This document shows positions 11,546 through 19,515 of a stretch of DNA of 60,000 nt, piece after piece. The stretch comes from Diphasiastrum complanatum (lineage: Eukaryota; Streptophyta; Lycopodiopsida; Lycopodiales; Lycopodiaceae). The position numbers were made by a program, and so were the translations under genes. Each line of letters starts with the position of its first letter. Within the stretch, counting starts at the first letter, position 1. The notes below the pieces were generated by a model. The model did no database searches. It had not been told where the DNA came from and saw only the letters and a program-made list of their open reading frames with translations. The stretch lies in the NCBI GenBank assembly GCA_029204225.1, contig CM055095.1, forward strand, positions 78,007,488-78,067,487, in the 5' to 3' direction.

Positions 11546-11815
11546 TGATACATAAATGTTCGAATTACAAATATATATTAGAATGAAACGCCTAGTTATT
11601 AGATCCAGCTGAATCGTCCCCATCCTGGCCATGGTTATCAGACTCGTGTGACTATGCTGCATGAGACTGGGACTACGATAGCTGCGTGCAACGAAGATGT
11701 GCAAATTTTATAAATGATGTTGTTAGAGTGTTCGACCGAATGAATGTGGTGAAGTCAAAATATATGTTGAAACCATCATACATACCTCAGAATATCCATC
11801 CCAATCAATTCTCAC
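11546..11815 (-). repeat. CACTA 3'-exon region, duplicate B
   Basis: This is the second copy of the segment at 11008-11294, sharing TAGATCCAGCTGA, ATCCTGGCCAT and ACCTCAGAATATCCATCC. Together with 11816-11979 it is the reverse complement of about 38250-38640, which places the Copia-1 insertion inside this transposon. Confidence 0.65.
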
Positions 11816-11979
11816 TCCTTATCTCTTCAATAATTCGAGTAACAATTGCAAGTTGTTGGAATATGCATACTTGTACTCCTCTTTTGTGGGAGACCGCTTT
11901 ACGACAGATTTCTGCATGAATCGACAAATCGGGGATTGTAATTCAATTTAAACAAATCCACAAATAAAATATGAATTAT

Positions 11980-12629
11980 TGTGAAAGATTTCAGATCCTT
12001 AAGATCCAATCTACTTGAATGATCTTTGGTTAGAAAGAGAAATACACTACCAATTTCACCAATGTAGAAAAATCAGCATCTACACACAATTTGAGATGCA
12101 AACACTAATAGAACTTGATCAAACTTGAATGAAATGATTATGTACTGTTGCTGTCCATACAAAACCAGCAAGCTACTTTATTTCACACGTGTGGATCCAA
12201 AAATAGCAAATATAGATCATTCTACACATAGAATTGCAAGCAATCACCAAGATAGTGCACCAATGGATAGTAGAACCCAAGAGAACCATGTATAAGCATG
12301 AAATAAGATAGAGAAGAGAGAAGATGACTCTCTCCACGAGTTACATCCTTTTATAGCAGGTCCAAACCCTATTTGGCCACTTGGCTTTCCCACCAAAATG
12401 CTAACCCTACCACTTTTGGGTCTAGATTCAATGTACCCAACTTATTCAAATTGAATCTACTCAAACTCGCATTCTATCTTTTTCACACTTTCAAAAAGTA
12501 TTTATTCAAATGAAATTTAGACTAATGAACTTTGAAAAGTCAACCTCTAAGTCTAAAACAAGTTTTGGCCTCAATATGCCAAATATGGAAATATTACAAA
12601 ATGTGATGAAACTAGTTGAATCTTTCACA
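11980..12629 (-). repeat. Copia-1 3' LTR
   Basis: A 650-bp LTR, same length as its partner. It has a TATAAAAGG box on the minus strand (12347-12355) and the palindrome CACACGTGTG at 12184-12193. The pol stop codon lies inside its first bases on the coding strand (12625-12627). Confidence 0.95.
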
Positions 12630-15600
12630 CTCCCTCTTCAACTAGTTTTAGCATAGAATTTGATAATACTCCAAGTGAAGTCCTATGCTTCATGAACAAG
12701 TCTTTTCCCAATGCTTTGGTGAAGATATCAGCTACACATTCCCTTGAAGACACATGTTGAAGCTCCACCTCCTTTGCAATGACTCGCTCCCTCACAAAAT
12801 GATATTGTATCTCAATATGCTTGCTCCTAGCATGAAAGATAGGATTGGATGCCATTCTTTGGGCTGATTGATTGTCACAAAAGATGATTGGGCTCTCTGA
12901 AAAATCCAGCAAGTGAAGATCCTTGATCATCCTCTTGATCCATACCATCTCCTTTGTGCAATGTGTAAGAGCTTTGTACTCGGCCTCACTAGATGACAAT
13001 GAGATAGTGGCTTGTTTCTTTGACATCCATGATATAGCTCCATCACCTATGAAAATACAATAAGAACTAATGGATTTCCTATCCATTACATCTCCAGCAT
13101 AGTCCGAATTTGAAAATCCAAAAATATTAGGTGATGATCCCTCATAGAATATGCCAAAATCTCGAGTTCCAATGATGTACCTCAAAACTCGCTTTCCTAG
13201 CTTCCAATGCTCCTCACTAGGATCTTGCATGAATTGACTCAATCTTCCAACACAATAGCTTAGATCAGGTCTAGTAATGGTTAGATAGATGAGTGAACCA
13301 ACTAGCTTTCTATAGAGAGTAATGTCCTTGAAGGATCTTTCATTACCTCTTATAGTAAGCTTTACATGAGACTCCATAGGTGTATCAATAGCTTTTGCAT
13401 CTACCATATGAAATCTTTCTAGAATAGAATTAGCATGCTTCTCTTGACAAATGAAAGTAGATTGAGAAGATCTAATGACTTCTATTCCTAAAATGTAATG
13501 CAAATTACCAAGATCATGCACCTCAAACTCCTTCTTAAGAGCATTCTTGATATCCTCCACATCTTGATTGTCTCCACCACTCAAGATGATATCATCCACA
13601 TAGATTAGCAAGATGGTAACATCATTTCCAGCAAACCTACAATAAAGTGAATGATCATACTCACTCATAACAAAGCCTTGAGAGAGTAAAAAAGTGTTAA
13701 GCTTAGCATACCAACTCCTTGGTGCTTGCTTAAGGCCATACAAACTCTTTTGTAGAAGACACACATGATTTGGCTTTGTTGATGAGATGTAGCTCTCAGG
13801 TTGTTCCATGTATACTTCCTCCTCAAGACCACAATTCAAGAATGCATTTGAAATGTCCATTTGCCATAGATCCCATCCATAAAGTGTAGCAAGTGAAATG
13901 ATGACTCGAATGGTTACCATCTTTGCCACAGGTGCAAAGGTCTCATCATAGTCAATTCCTTGTTGTTGAGCATATCCTTTTGCCACTAACCTTGCCTTGT
14001 ACTTGTTGATAGATCCATCTTGGTTTGTCTTCACCTTGAAGATCCATTTGCATCCAATAGCTTTCTTGTCCTTAGGCAACTCCACCAATCTCCATGTTCC
14101 ATTCTTCATAAGAGCTTGATACTCAAGATCCATTGCTTGGATCCACTCCTCTTCTTTCCTTGCTTGATCTACACTTGTAGGCTCATCCAAAGAGGTTAGG
14201 AAAGCAACATAATTTCCAGAAACTACTTGCTTACCCTTTTGATCATATCTGAGCCTTGAAGGTACTTGTCTTTCTCTTGATGTTCTCCTTGGCTTTTGAC
14301 TTGATGAAGGTCCATCATCACCACCATCCAAAGTAGGATCCTTCTCATCAACATCAAGAATGTTAGATCCATCTACTTTACCATCAATTATGCTTGAGGA
14401 CACCTTTGGAATGTTTCCCTCATCAAAAATGACATCTTTACCAACAATCACTTTGTTAGTAGAAGGAATGTAAACCTTGTAGGCTTTACTCACCTCACTA
14501 TATCCAACAAAAATACCTCTTCTTGAAGATGGATCCTCCTTGGTCCTATCATCAAGAGTAATGTTAACATAGCATGTGCATCCAAAAGTTCTTAGAAAGT
14601 TGGCACTCGGACTCCTCTTGAATAACATCTCAAAAGGTGTCCTTGCATCCAAAATAGCACTCGGCCACCTATTGCACAAGAAATTGGCACACAACAAAGC
14701 TTGATCCCAAAATGGTTTGTCAAGATTAGCACTTAACCTCATAGCTTTAGCACTTTCACATAAGGTCCTATTCTTCCTTTCAGCCACTCCATTTTGTTGT
14801 GGGGTCCTTGATGTTGTATACTCCCTCTTGATCCCATGCTCATCACAAAAGGCCTTGAACTTGTCAGATATGTACTCACCACCATTGTCACCTCTCAAGC
14901 ACTTGATTTTTGTGGAGAATTGGTTCTCCCTTGCATTCTTGAACTTGACAAAGACATCATACACTTCATCCTTGCTCTTTAGTAGATAGATCCAACAAAA
15001 TCTACTAAAATCATCAATGAATGTTACATACATCTTAGCTCCACTATTGCTAATTGTAGTAAATCCATGAATATCCGAATGTACAAGTTGAAATGGCTTT
15101 GTAGATCTAGAAATAGATCTAGTATAAGGTAGTCTATGTGACTTAGACAAAGCACAAGACTCACAAACACGCTTGTCATTACTTAAGGAACTTGGAAGAC
15201 CAATCACAACCTTCTTCCTTGCCATTACCTCCAATGACTTGAAGTTGAGGTGTCCCATCCTTTTGTGCCAAACCTCTTGAATAGAAATTTGCTCCCTTGC
15301 AACACATCCAACTGGGTTAGCAATAACACAAGCATCAAGTTTGAACAACTTCCCTTGTCTTTTACCTTTTCCAATCAAGACATCCTTCCTTTTGATCAAA
15401 CAAGCATCTCCATCAAACTCCACCTTGAAGCCCTTACTTAGCATTTGACTCACACTAAGCAAATTCTTGGTAATAGATGGAATAAACAAGACATCCTCCA
15501 AATGAACATTCCTATTTGTAGAGAGAGAAATAGGAATTGTACCAATCCCTTTGATTGCACACTCACCATCATTGGCCGTGTAGATCACCCTCTTGTCATC

Positions 15601-15753
15601 TCCATATGCCAACAAAGAAGTGAAGTACTCTTTGTGAAAGGTCATGTGTGAACTTGCTCCACTATCAATCCACCAAGGATCTAGATCTCCATCATTAGCA
15701 AGCATACATGAAGACATCACAAAAGCATCATCATTTGCATCTTGCACATCCAA
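12625..15753 (-). CDS. Copia-1 Pol (protease, integrase, reverse transcriptase, RNase H)
   Basis: An intact frame of 1042 aa counted from Met at 15753; the same frame is open upstream to about 15916 and includes the Gag zinc knuckle. Domains: aspartic protease DSGASSHM near residue 30; integrase zinc-binding HKRMGH...CESC near 163-200; integrase core with HSDIHG, LRGDNGGEY and NGVAERKNRT, so the D,D,E triad is complete; reverse transcriptase with YVDD at 718-721; RNase H with SSSEAEYKAL near 920; and the C-terminal HARSKHIEIQYHF block. No catalytic residue is missing. The stop TGA lies 5 bp inside the 3' LTR. Pol is in the -1 phase relative to Gag. Confidence 0.95.
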   Translation of the reverse strand: MDVQDANDDAFVMSSCMLANDGDLDPWWIDSGASSHMTFHKEYFTSLLAYGDDKRVIYTANDGECAIKGIGTIPISLSTNRNVHLEDVLFIPSITKNLLSVSQMLSKGFKVEFDGDACLIKRKDVLIGKGKRQGKLFKLDACVIANPVGCVAREQISIQEVWHKRMGHLNFKSLEVMARKKVVIGLPSSLSNDKRVCESCALSKSHRLPYTRSISRSTKPFQLVHSDIHGFTTISNSGAKMYVTFIDDFSRFCWIYLLKSKDEVYDVFVKFKNARENQFSTKIKCLRGDNGGEYISDKFKAFCDEHGIKREYTTSRTPQQNGVAERKNRTLCESAKAMRLSANLDKPFWDQALLCANFLCNRWPSAILDARTPFEMLFKRSPSANFLRTFGCTCYVNITLDDRTKEDPSSRRGIFVGYSEVSKAYKVYIPSTNKVIVGKDVIFDEGNIPKVSSSIIDGKVDGSNILDVDEKDPTLDGGDDGPSSSQKPRRTSRERQVPSRLRYDQKGKQVVSGNYVAFLTSLDEPTSVDQARKEEEWIQAMDLEYQALMKNGTWRLVELPKDKKAIGCKWIFKVKTNQDGSINKYKARLVAKGYAQQQGIDYDETFAPVAKMVTIRVIISLATLYGWDLWQMDISNAFLNCGLEEEVYMEQPESYISSTKPNHVCLLQKSLYGLKQAPRSWYAKLNTFLLSQGFVMSEYDHSLYCRFAGNDVTILLIYVDDIILSGGDNQDVEDIKNALKKEFEVHDLGNLHYILGIEVIRSSQSTFICQEKHANSILERFHMVDAKAIDTPMESHVKLTIRGNERSFKDITLYRKLVGSLIYLTITRPDLSYCVGRLSQFMQDPSEEHWKLGKRVLRYIIGTRDFGIFYEGSSPNIFGFSNSDYAGDVMDRKSISSYCIFIGDGAISWMSKKQATISLSSSEAEYKALTHCTKEMVWIKRMIKDLHLLDFSESPIIFCDNQSAQRMASNPIFHARSKHIEIQYHFVRERVIAKEVELQHVSSRECVADIFTKALGKDLFMKHRTSLGVLSNSMLKLVEEGV
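12630..12640 (-). promoter_or_regulatory. Copia-1 polypurine tract
   Basis: The minus strand reads GAAGAGGGAG immediately before the 3' LTR (TGTGAAAG). It should prime plus-strand DNA synthesis. The same bases encode the last residues of Pol (VEEGV). Confidence 0.88.
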
Positions 15754-16577
15754 ACCATCCTCATCAAGAGTAAGATGACCTTGCTTGTCTCCTTGATCTC
15801 TCTTCTTCTTGTAGCACTCACTTGCAAAGTGTCCTTTGATGCCACAATAGAAGCACTTGATCTTTGGTCTATCCTTCTTTTGCCACTTGAAGAAGCATCC
15901 ACTTGATCTTGCCCTTTAGACCACTTACTTTTGGTTTTGCCCTTGAATTTGCCCTTTGTGAACATAGCATCCTCTTGAAGTGTCGATGTAGATCCACCTC
16001 TTGCTTGAAGCCTATATTCCTCATTGATCAAGATCTCTTGAAGATCCATCAAACTTGGCAAAGTCTTTTGAATAGCAATACTTTGAACAATGTTAGCATG
16101 AGCATCCAAGAAGCCATTAAGAATCACTTGAATAAGCTCTCCTTCCTTAATGCTTTCATCTATGCAAGCTAACTCATCATTCAATGCTTTCATTCTCAAA
16201 ACAAAAGTACTTGGACTTTCTTCATTCTTTTGCAAACAAGAAAAGATTTGCCTTCTTAGAGTCAACACTCTAGAAGTAGACTTGGATTCATAAAGCTCCT
16301 TCAATGAATTCCAAGCTTCCAAAGACGTTGTGCACTTACCAACTTCCTTGAGAAGTTCATTGGTAACATTCATCTTTATCATGTGTAGAGCCTTCTTGGC
16401 CCTCTTGTCATACCTCAATTGATCTTGTTGTGTTGCTGGTCTCTCCTCCAAATCTACAACAATATCCAAAACATCATTCATCTCAAGAAGTGACTCCATC
16501 CTCACTTTCCATAATGAATAGTTACTTGAGGTAAGCCTATCATTGGCTTCCAACATGACTCCAATTGAGGTTGCCAT
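15717..16577 (-). CDS. Copia-1 Gag
   Basis: An open frame of 286 aa starting MATSIGVMLEANDRLTSSNY. It has the plant Copia Gag layout: the N-terminal segment with NYSLWKVRMESLL, then the UBN2-type region with AWNSLKELYESKSTSRVLTLR and DELACIDESIKEGELIQVILNG. The basic C-terminal part runs to about residue 225. The last 60 or so codons are not Gag-like, because the true nucleocapsid zinc knuckle (CFYCGIKGHFASEC, about 15820-15865) is read in the pol frame. The junction lies near 15885-15905. Particle assembly would need that knuckle, so this ORF alone is probably defective unless frameshifting occurs. Confidence 0.88.
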   Translation of the reverse strand: MATSIGVMLEANDRLTSSNYSLWKVRMESLLEMNDVLDIVVDLEERPATQQDQLRYDKRAKKALHMIKMNVTNELLKEVGKCTTSLEAWNSLKELYESKSTSRVLTLRRQIFSCLQKNEESPSTFVLRMKALNDELACIDESIKEGELIQVILNGFLDAHANIVQSIAIQKTLPSLMDLQEILINEEYRLQARGGSTSTLQEDAMFTKGKFKGKTKSKWSKGQDQVDASSSGKRRIDQRSSASIVASKDTLQVSATRRREIKETSKVILLLMRMVWMCKMQMMMLL

Positions 16578-17150
16578 GTAGCAATGACCTGATCTTCTCT
16601 TTCAACCTGTTTAAATCACAAAGCACTCCTTTGAACAACAACAAATGCTTTCAAAAGAAATCACCAAGATTTGAATCTATCTCACAAATTCTCTTCTAGC
16701 ACTTATCCAAGCAAATCAACACATAGAATCATGGAATCTTGATCAACCTATGATCTATCCTCAATCTAATGACTTTTGCCACTTCCTAAGATTGAAACAC
16801 ACTCAAATGAAGTCCAGAAACCTCACTATCTAGAGATCCAATCAAAATTAGGGTTTTGACAAAATCACAAAAAATTGACTATTCCAAATTGACTATTGAT
16901 ATGCAATCTATAAGCCACCACTTAGGCTGAACCAATGATCCAAAAATCGGCCAAATCCAGCATGTGAATTCAAAAAATGGAATTGAACAAGTATATTGAC
17001 CTATTTAGTGTTTTGATCTACAAAAGATCCAATCTACAAAAGCAAAAAATCCGATTTTGGTGTAGAATCCTCTCTAGCATGCTCTAGACTTGATATCTTC
17101 ACCAAATCATTGATAGATCTGATTTTTTTCTTCATAACCTGAAACACAAA
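16578..17150 (-). other. Copia-1 leader between primer-binding site and Gag
   Basis: About 570 bp of AT-rich untranslated leader, as is usual before Copia gag. No other element is visible in it. Confidence 0.7.
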
Positions 17151-17161
17151 CTCTGATACCA
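17151..17161 (-). promoter_or_regulatory. Copia-1 primer-binding site (Met-tRNA type)
   Basis: On the minus strand TGGTATCAGAG directly follows the 5' LTR end. This is the standard plant Copia primer-binding site complementary to the 3' end of initiator methionine tRNA. Confidence 0.92.
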
Positions 17162-17811
17162 TGTGAAAGATTTCAGATCCTTAAGATCCAATCTACTTGA
17201 ATGATCTTTGGTTATAAAGAGAAATACACTACCAATTTCACCAATGTAGAAAAATCAGCATCTACACACAATTTGAGATGCAAACACTAATAGAACTTGA
17301 TCAAACTTGAATGAAATGATTATGTACTATTGCTGTCCATACAAAACCAGCAAGCTACTGTATTTCACACGTGTGGATCCAAAAATAACAAATATAGATC
17401 ATTCTACACATAGAATTGCAAGCAATCACCAAGATAGTGCATCAATGGATAGTAGAACCCAAGAGAACCATGTATAAGCATGAAATGAGATAGAGAAGAG
17501 AGAAGATGACTCTCTCCATGAGTTACATCCTTTTATAGCAGGTCCAAACCCTATTTGGCCACTTGGCTTTCCCACCAAAATGCTAACCCTACCAATTTTG
17601 GGTCTAGATTCAATGTACCCAACTGATTCAAATTGAATCTACTCAAACTCGCATTCTATCTTTTCCACACTTTCAAAAAGTGTTTATTCAAATGAAATTT
17701 AGACTAATGAACTTTGAAAAGTCAACCTCTAAGTCTAAAACAAGTTCTGGCCTCAATATGCCAAATATGGAAATATTGCAAAATGTGATGAAACTAGTTG
17801 AATCTTTCACA
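17162..17811 (-). repeat. Copia-1 5' LTR
   Basis: A 650-bp LTR. On the minus strand it carries a TATAAAAGG box (17529-17537), so transcription should start a few tens of bases toward lower coordinates. The CACACGTGTG palindrome at 17366-17375 contains a G-box core. Confidence 0.95.
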
Positions 17812-17845
17812 ATTATGACCAAAACAAGTTTACTTTATGGACTTA

Positions 17846-18170
17846 CGAAATGGGTATGAAAAGAACCTTGGCCACCACTGCCCAGGTGTGAGGGCCCTGC
17901 CGTTTCCATTCGCTTCTTAGCTGCCTCTCTTTGTTGCTTGAAACGATCTGGATCTTCTCGAAATTATTTCTTTGCAAACTTGCAATCGTCCTTGTGCACG
18001 TTGTATGGCCTAGATTTGCCAGCTCTCACCCTCGGATCTTTGATTTGCGGTGGCTCATCACGCTTCCCATGCATCGTCCCATCCATATTCGGTCAAATTC
18101 CAAATCAGGGGAGGGGACTGGAAAGTCTCTATACAATTGGTCAATGACATAATTCTTTTCCTCATCGTTG
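17846..18170 (-). pseudogene. Transposase_24-like relic (CACTA accessory protein)
   Basis: The minus strand reads NYVIDQLYRDFPVPSPDLEF, then MGSVMSHRKS, then RPYNVHKDDCKFAKK, and a QQREAAKKR stretch. It matches 37890-38130 on the plus strand almost residue for residue, with a frameshift and a stop (TAA after AKK). This is the plant En/Spm-type accessory transposase. Copia-1 lies directly next to it. Confidence 0.75.
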
Positions 18171-18329
18171 TGACTTTGAAAATCTTTGCCACGTCACTTG
18201 GCAAGGACAGGTCTTTTGTCTTCGCCAATTTTCCTTCAATAATGTCAATTCTCTGCACAACAGCATCAGTCGAAGCTTTCGCTTTCGTGTATGCAGTAGC
18301 TGGTGTTGCTACATACTAATATTTGGGTC

Positions 18330-18600
18330 ATAGCTTTTGCAGCTGAGGGCAGTCAGGATACTTGTGGCCAGGCTCTCTGCAATTCAAACATAACGGTACA
18401 TAACCAATCGGCTTTCGTGGTCGAGGACAATCAGGAGAAAAATGTCCCGACTCTCCACAGTTGTAATAGTTTTTCGAAACTGGTTTAGTCACGGTTTGAG
18501 ACTTCGCTGGTCCAACAAATTCAGGAGGATTATGTCTTCTTGGTGCGAACTTGGGTCTGTCATGCTGGGCTGATGCTGCAGTACCCTGAACATAGTTAGT
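18330..18600 (-). pseudogene. Retrotransposon Gag nucleocapsid relic with two zinc knuckles
   Basis: The minus strand reads YYNCGESGHFSPDC followed, after an RPRKPIGYVPL linker, by CLNCREPGHKYPDC. The second is a complete CX2CX4HX4C knuckle. The first lacks its leading Cys (Tyr instead). Upstream is a basic stretch with RPKFAPRRHNPPEF. Double knuckles of this kind occur in Ty3/Gypsy Gag. No other part of an element is attached. Confidence 0.75.
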
Positions 18601-18652
18601 AGTAGCATCATTTTGAAAAATAAAAAAATTGTAGTCTATCTACGTCAATTTT

Positions 18653-18819
18653 CCCAAGTTCCCTATACACATATTCACCTAGAATAGAGTCCTAAGCATG
18701 GACCACCTATTCATAGAATTGCTATTGATAACTCTACACATGCATACACTGTCTCAAACCTTGTCTAAACTCCATTTAGTGTGTCCTGGGCCTCACAAGG
18801 ATATTAGTTACTTTCGGGT
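18653..18819. repeat. Dispersed repeat, inverted partner of 41951-42118
   Basis: The reverse complement of this 167-bp block aligns with 41951-42118. Shared words include ACCCGAAAGTAACTAATATC, AATGGAGTTTAGACAAGG and GAGTTATCAATAGCAATTC. Its identity is unknown. From 18820 to 19515 I see no gene; 19080-19400 is AT-rich with recurring TTGCGACAC- and CAAAATTTGCAAAA-like words. Confidence 0.75.
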
Positions 18820-19515
18820 CACATCCAGTATGATGTGGCATAATTAACAGCTTGATTTACTAGAGTACCGTGTATCCAAGGCTAGGAGTATACTGAATCT
18901 TACCTATTGGTCATGGACATAACACAGTTACTCGACATACAAAATTTCGATATATTTTGGTAGCAACGGATTATGCAATGAAGAATGTTGAAGCGAAAGC
19001 GAAGAAACGAAACGATGCAAAAATTGTAGCTATTTTTCTATTCAAATTTATAATTACACTTTGGTCCAATAATTTTCATCGAAGCTTGCAAAACTTGTGA
19101 CACTTGCACCTTCACATTCTTCGCCCATATGTTGTAACAAAATTTGCGACACTGTTTCATCCAACCGACACTTTGTTGTCAATCCGACACCTTCGCAAAA
19201 TTTGCAAAAAAGATGACACTTTCGTTAAATTTCTATTTTTTGTTACATTTGTTTGTGAAAATGCTGACACCATTTTGGAACATGGTATGTTAACTAAATC
19301 CACCATTTTACACGAAAATTGCGACATTTCAACCTTCGCATTTTTCGGGATTTGTCTTCGTTCTATCTTTTGACCTTCAAAAAATTTGCAAAAAAATATA
19401 ATATTTTGTTATTATGTTGCATATTATTTTGTTACTTACCTTTGTTTTCATCATGTTTTCATGTCGCTAGCACATTGGAAATATGCAAAAAACCTGACGT
19501 CATGAGCTGATTTGA

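Larger units (their letters stand above)
11980..17811 (-). mobile_element. Copia-1: nearly intact Ty1/Copia LTR retrotransposon
   Basis: This 5832-bp element lies on the minus strand. It has two 650-bp LTRs (11980-12629 and 17162-17811) with TGTGAAAGATT...AATCTTTCACA ends. The target duplication ATTAT is perfect (11975-11979 and 17812-17816). A primer-binding site complementary to initiator Met-tRNA abuts the 5' LTR, and a polypurine tract abuts the 3' LTR. By eye the LTRs differ at about 13 of 650 positions (2%) with no indel, so this is the youngest datable insertion here. Gag and Pol are intact apart from a phase change between them. It sits in CACTA debris. Confidence 0.95.
10489..18260. 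mobile_element. CACTA (En/Spm) transposon fragment, host of the Copia-1 insertion
   Basis: The left end CACTACAACATTCTGG begins at 10489 after the trinucleotide TGA. CACTA termini of this form with 3-bp target duplications are typical of En/Spm elements. Inside are large palindromes (10678-10711, 10811-10854) and several pieces of a Transposase_24-like protein in both orientations (11290-11460 plus; 17846-18170 minus). Copia-1 (11980-17811) is inserted in it: sequences on both sides of Copia-1 match the single CACTA relic at 36.9-38.7 kb. No matching right terminus was found, so the right boundary is arbitrary. Confidence 0.65.

Noticed and set aside
12625-16577. Plus-strand frames inside Copia-1 (for example 14717-14989)
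   Set aside because: They are shadows of the minus-strand gag and pol frames.
17931-18152. Plus-strand frame starting MLLETIWIFSKLFLCKLAIV
   Set aside because: This is the antisense reading of the CACTA accessory-protein relic; the same antisense frame appears at 38115-37726 opposite the other copy.
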